From: Crossaster papposus
Taxonomy: Eukaryota > Echinodermata > Asteroidea > Velatida > Solasteridae
Assembly: GCA_037893245.1 (NCBI GenBank)
Contig: JBAIAA010000507.1
Span: 186,001-250,000, forward strand
Direction: 5' to 3'
DNA length: 64,000 bases
Under the pieces are notes generated by a model, which was given only the letters and a program-made list of their open reading frames with translations, was not told the origin of the DNA and made no database searches. A program made the position numbers and the translations under genes. Shown one piece after another: positions 60,494-64,000 of the stretch (positions within the stretch are counted from its first letter, which is position 1; each line of letters starts with the position of its first letter).

Positions 60494-61827
60494 CTCTTAA
60501 CACGTATTATAGTCATGTTCTCAGTTTGCGATTTGAATGGTTACAAAGTATGGAATCATTCAATTCCCGGCTGGTGTATTTCCACCTTGTTTCAAATTGA
60601 ATCACTCAGCTGTTAACTTAGTTCTCTTCGAAAAGTCCTTCCTCTTCATCAGATGATGCAACCTCTTGCCTTTCCTCACTCCCGTCAGTCTTCATTTCAT
60701 CTTCTTCTACCAGGGTTTGCGGTAGTTGATGTCCTTCAAGTTCAAACCAGATTGGAGTGTATATCCATACCCTGACCATGATGCTTGTTTTGCATAGCTA
60801 AGAGTAGAACATTTACAAAATCTTCTAAACTACAAGCATCGTAACAAATTAAAGGAGACGGAGAGATATTTCATTGTGGCGGTGTGCCAATAAAATGTAA
60901 CTCGCAATTATACGACCAGGCCTACTCACAATGAATATTTACATACCTTTACCGTAAACAATACGGAAACCTTTTACAGGTTATTTCCACACTTTTTTTG
61001 TATAATCTTTTGCTTAATAAGCTGTGGTTGATGATGAATGTTGCTTACCAAGAATCAGTATTAACCTCCTCATCCATGACGCTATGAACATGTTTGTAGA
61101 ACAGAAACCTAACTGATCCCTTATCCAAGGGGAGACCCCCCGAACTACATAGTTTCTAGATGCTCTATTTTTCAAAGACTGCAGCCAACCACGATTCTTC
61201 GTTCGCAGGGCAAATAGTCGGCTTCTGCCAATTCAGTATGATTTTTCAAACGCTAAGTTTTTGGATTATGAATCATGATGTACACAAAATTGTAGCGATT
61301 TATGATACAGGCTATTCCTTACTTTACTAAATCACATTAATCTTGTCCTTATATTGAAGTCATCTATAAAAGTTGCTATAAATGCAACTTGAGTTTATTC
61401 ATGTCCATGGTACTTTAGCTACCAGTATATTTTGACATGATAATAGTCTGCCAGTTAAAATGCATATATATTTATTAAAAATTATTATAACTTACACCCG
61501 GGAACATACATCCATGTAAGCAAGGCGCTGCAGCTTTATTCATGGATAACATGTTTGGGAAATGTAAATCACCAAGATTAAGATATAATAATAATAATAT
61601 ACAGTAACTGCAATATTGCACCGTACTTCAAAGAAGTATTTGCATGTTTAGGCATGGGCTGGCTTGTTCGAGATTAATACGCAGATCATTATTGTATCAT
61701 AGGTCAATATTTGCAATTTGTCACACTAAGCAGATCCTTATAGTTCTTGTATTAACATAGATTTATTCTAATTCAAGTGCAGTGCAGTGCAATATTGTAA
61801 TTAATGTGTTTAGTATTGTGACAGTGT
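60494..61827. other. Foldback central region
   Basis: 1.33 kb unique sequence with one candidate exon (60618-60797, - strand) and, also on the - strand, a stretch of about 70 codons open at about 61050-61250 (includes RNYVVRGVSPWIRDQLGF) followed by GGTAAGC. Neither matches a family I know. Confidence 0.6.
60618..60797 (-). other. Candidate terminal coding exon, acidic C-terminus
   Basis: On the - strand a good acceptor (TTCTACTCTTAG, intron end at 60798) precedes an open frame whose ATG is at 60777-60779: MVRVWIYTPIWFELEGHQLP followed by an acidic tail (SSDEEEGLFEEN) and TAA at 60618-60620. It could be the last exon of a gene carried by the element. The nearby open stretch at 61050-61250 does not join it in phase, so the gene model is incomplete. 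Confidence 0.25.
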
Positions 61828-63155
61828 TACACGTAATTTTGATTTGATTTTCAATTAAATTTTATTTCAATCAATATCTTCTGTCAAGTGCCCTCATCTG
61901 TCACGAGAGCTCGTGCTTATTTTATAAGGTACAATGAACAATGGGGCATATATATAGTCTTATTGTCCTAGACACAGACACATGGTTACTGTACTATCCA
62001 GCTTAATAATTGGATGCGAGCAATTCTTAAAATACACATGAAAACTCCGAAAAGCTCTTGGTAAATTAAACTTCTGAAGAAGGCCTCCTTTTCATGAAGA
62101 ATAACTCAATAATAGCTTAAACATGCTTTCATAAGTTGACCGATTTCTTATTCTTAAGCGGATTTGTGCATCAGATGGACACTTAAGAACGAGTTGTTCG
62201 TATTCTGGGTTGCCAGATGAACATGTTGACATAAGTTTTGTGGACGTACTCGATCATACCGATACAATTATAAACACGTGGTGGGTCAAAAGGGTACACT
62301 TTTAGGCTTAATTGCATGTTTAAGCCATGAAGACACCAACAAAATACTACTTTAACAACTGGTCCTTGTCCACAATGTTTAGACCTTCACATTAAACCAT
62401 ATTTCAATCCTCTACCCCATGTGGTTCCGGAGAAATGGCATATGTGATTCGCTCCATCGTAATCAGGAATAAGTCGCTGAGGCCGTTTTACGCAATCGGC
62501 CGTTGAAGTGAATGCATGGGTGAAAATCGTGACCAAGTATTTGTTTGTGCTGTCCGTATGATTTTGGTCAATTTTGTTTATTTCAGAGCTGTTTTTCTCG
62601 GAATGTGGATTCGGAAAATAAATATACACCTGTCATCTTCATCAGACCGTAACTTTTTTTAGACTTATTCCTCATTTCGATGGAGCGGGTCACATTATTT
62701 CAAACGTAATTAGGTCAATTATCGATCTTTGACCCATTCTTAAGTGGATTAGTGCATGGAGTTGAAACTTAAGAATTAGATATTCGGAATCAGGATATCT
62801 TGGAGTACATTTTGAGCCAAAATGTGTCCTCGTACGTGACAATACCGATAAAAGTGCTAATTAGCGTTAATTAGGCCATTCTTAAGTGGCTTAGTGCATT
62901 AGTTGAAAACTTAAGAATTGGCTTTTTGAAATTAGACTCCCTTGAAGTACATATGACAAAAATTTGGTCCTCGTACGCGACAATACCGATAAAAAGTATA
63001 GGGGGGTCATTTTGAGAGTGCCCCCAGGGGGCAGTGCAAGAGTGCCAAACTTAAGAATCCACATTTTGGGGTTCCCACACATAGTCCTACTCATTTCAGG
63101 TGTCAAACCTTTCGTACTCAACAATACCGATAAAAGTCTGCTAGCTCCTGGACTA
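61828..63155 (-). repeat. Foldback right arm
   Basis: Inverted copy of 59158-60493 with a small number of substitutions and short indels (for example near 60090 versus 62225). Confidence 0.93.
62443..62694. mobile_element. TA-type MITE (TGTGACCCGCTCC family), deleted copy 4
   Basis: Mirror of 59619-59870 in the right arm. Confidence 0.9.
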
Positions 63156-63158
63156 TAT

Positions 63159-63163
63159 AGACT
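63159..63163. repeat. Candidate target duplication AGACT (right of foldback)
   Basis: Pairs with 59151-59155. Confidence 0.6.
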
Positions 63164-63331
63164 GCATGCATTCAGCAGCCATCGCTGAGATGCATTTGTG
63201 AGGTGCATTTGTTCTGGAAAAAGTTGACAAAACTAGGCAGAGTTTGAAATGAGGATTCTTAGGCATCAGGAAGTAGGATACAATTCTCCTTACAATGGTG
63301 TTTGTTGCGCTTCAATCATACACTCCGTTAA

Positions 63332-63584
63332 CCAGTTCGCGCTGGATGACGTATATAAACGCAAAGTTTTCCCCAGATTCAAAACAGATGACGCATAAAT
63401 ACGCCACGAGCAAGGCCGGAAATGTCTGTCAGCAGCGAGCAAGGCCGGAAATGTCTGTCAGCAGCGAGCAAGGCCAGAAAATGCGTGGGTGTGCTTCGGC
63501 CTGAACCCGCTTTGGATCGAGTTTTGTTAAAAATAATCCTGCGCGTTGGCCCGGTAATGTTAAAATAATCCCCGCGCGAACTGG
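63332..63584. mobile_element. piggyBac-type MITE, copy 4
   Basis: TTAA|CCAGTTCGCGCTGGATGACG ... CCGCGCGAACTGG|TTAA, 253 bp; contains three GAGCAAGGCC repeats. Confidence 0.93.
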
Positions 63585-63594
63585 TTAACAAGTT

Positions 63595-63845
63595 ATGGCT
63601 GTGTAAAGTTTGCATTTATCAACATGTCGCAAAGGTTTGTATGTTTTATGGGAAAATGCTAAGTGTTTTCCCTTTAAACACTTGTATTCCACTACTCCCG
63701 TACTATTTATTAACAAATTATAGTTAGTAGTCATACCAAAGATTACAAATATCAATAAATCTAAAAATTAAAAAAATCTCACATTATTCAATATTTTGCA
63801 GGTTTCTCTACTGTGCCATGTTCAGTCTCATTTTGCCAGAATGTC
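63595..63845. mobile_element. TIR element (GTTCTGRCAAAATGAGAC family), partial copy 3
   Basis: TTTGCATTTATCAACATGTC and the right end GTTCAGTCTCATTTTGCCAG match 51749-52050 in inverse orientation; left end lost. Confidence 0.6.
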
Positions 63846-64000
63846 GGGATATTTAGTACTTTTGCTGTTTTAAATTGAGAAATAAACCACAAATTTGACA
63901 GGCTCTGTAAAAATGAGTCACTTCTCGCACGGCATATTTCAACATACAGGGTTAAGACAAATTTGTTTTAGCACCATCCCACATATTTCTAACATATCCA
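63846..64000. other. No gene seen
   Basis: AT-rich sequence to the end of the window. Confidence 0.5.

Larger units (their letters stand above)
59156..63158. mobile_element. 4-kb foldback element in the 3' flank of ACER3 copy B
   Basis: Two inverted arms of about 1.33 kb (59158-60493 and 61828-63155), nearly identical, around a 1.33-kb unique centre. Ends ATTAGTCCAGGAGCTAGC / GCTAGCTCCTGGACTATAT, with AGACT on both sides. Joining the flanks gives continuous sequence just after the copy B stop codon, so the element probably sits in its 3' UTR. No transposase identified. Superfamily unknown. Confidence 0.85.

Noticed and set aside
62387..63208. Short open frames mirrored at 59140-59926
   Set aside because: Identical because of the inverted arms and largely translation of the TA MITE and arm motifs.

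Overview
The window looks like a piece of animal nuclear genome, most likely from a marine invertebrate. A deuterostome such as an echinoderm or hemichordate would fit, but the sequence does not settle the species. The evidence is spliced genes with GT-AG introns, tRNA-derived SINEs, LINE, gypsy, Harbinger and hAT remnants, many small inverted-repeat elements, and long minisatellites. No prokaryotic gene organisation is visible.

The only host genes I can support are two complete ten-exon genes for alkaline ceramidase 3-like membrane enzymes. They lie head to tail on the + strand: copy A at 17750-33218 (272 residues) and copy B at 40119-59131 (265 residues). All ten exons of each were read directly from the sequence. 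Splice sites are GT/AG, and intron phases are identical in both genes (1,1,0,2,0,2,2,2,0). The Zn ligands (three His, plus the nearby Ser and Asp) and the N-terminal Ca-site residues known from human ACER3 are present in both. The pair is therefore a tandem duplication of an enzyme expected to hydrolyse ceramides in ER/Golgi membranes, and both copies look functional.

Layout. 1-1647: 16-bp minisatellite. 1980-17237: a transposon graveyard. It holds a piggyBac-type MITE, a Harbinger element (2690-6423) with a gutted nuclease and a frameshifted MADF gene, and a decayed Tx1/L1-like LINE on the - strand whose ORF1 region is split by a nearly complete 7.1-kb Ty3/gypsy element (9851-16970, - strand, TSD CGAA). 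17750-33218: ACER3 copy A, with introns full of MITEs, nested hAT-like elements, minisatellites, a SINE and a LINE 3' end. 33219-40118: intergenic, mostly MITEs and hairpins. 40119-59131: ACER3 copy B. Its 7.2-kb intron 4 carries a 2.9-kb, roughly 200-unit G-rich array beginning about 50 bp after exon 4, and its intron 1 carries an element whose ends resemble those of P elements. 59156-63158: a 4-kb foldback element with 1.33-kb near-identical inverted arms, inserted 24 bp after the stop codon of copy B. 63159-64000: further MITEs.

The most interesting points are the tandem ceramidase pair, the giant G-quadruplex-prone intronic array, the large foldback element with internal repeated motifs sitting in a 3' UTR, and the P-like element with a 7-bp target duplication. 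I did not find a clearly new protein system. Boundaries of decayed elements are approximate unless a target-site duplication is given.
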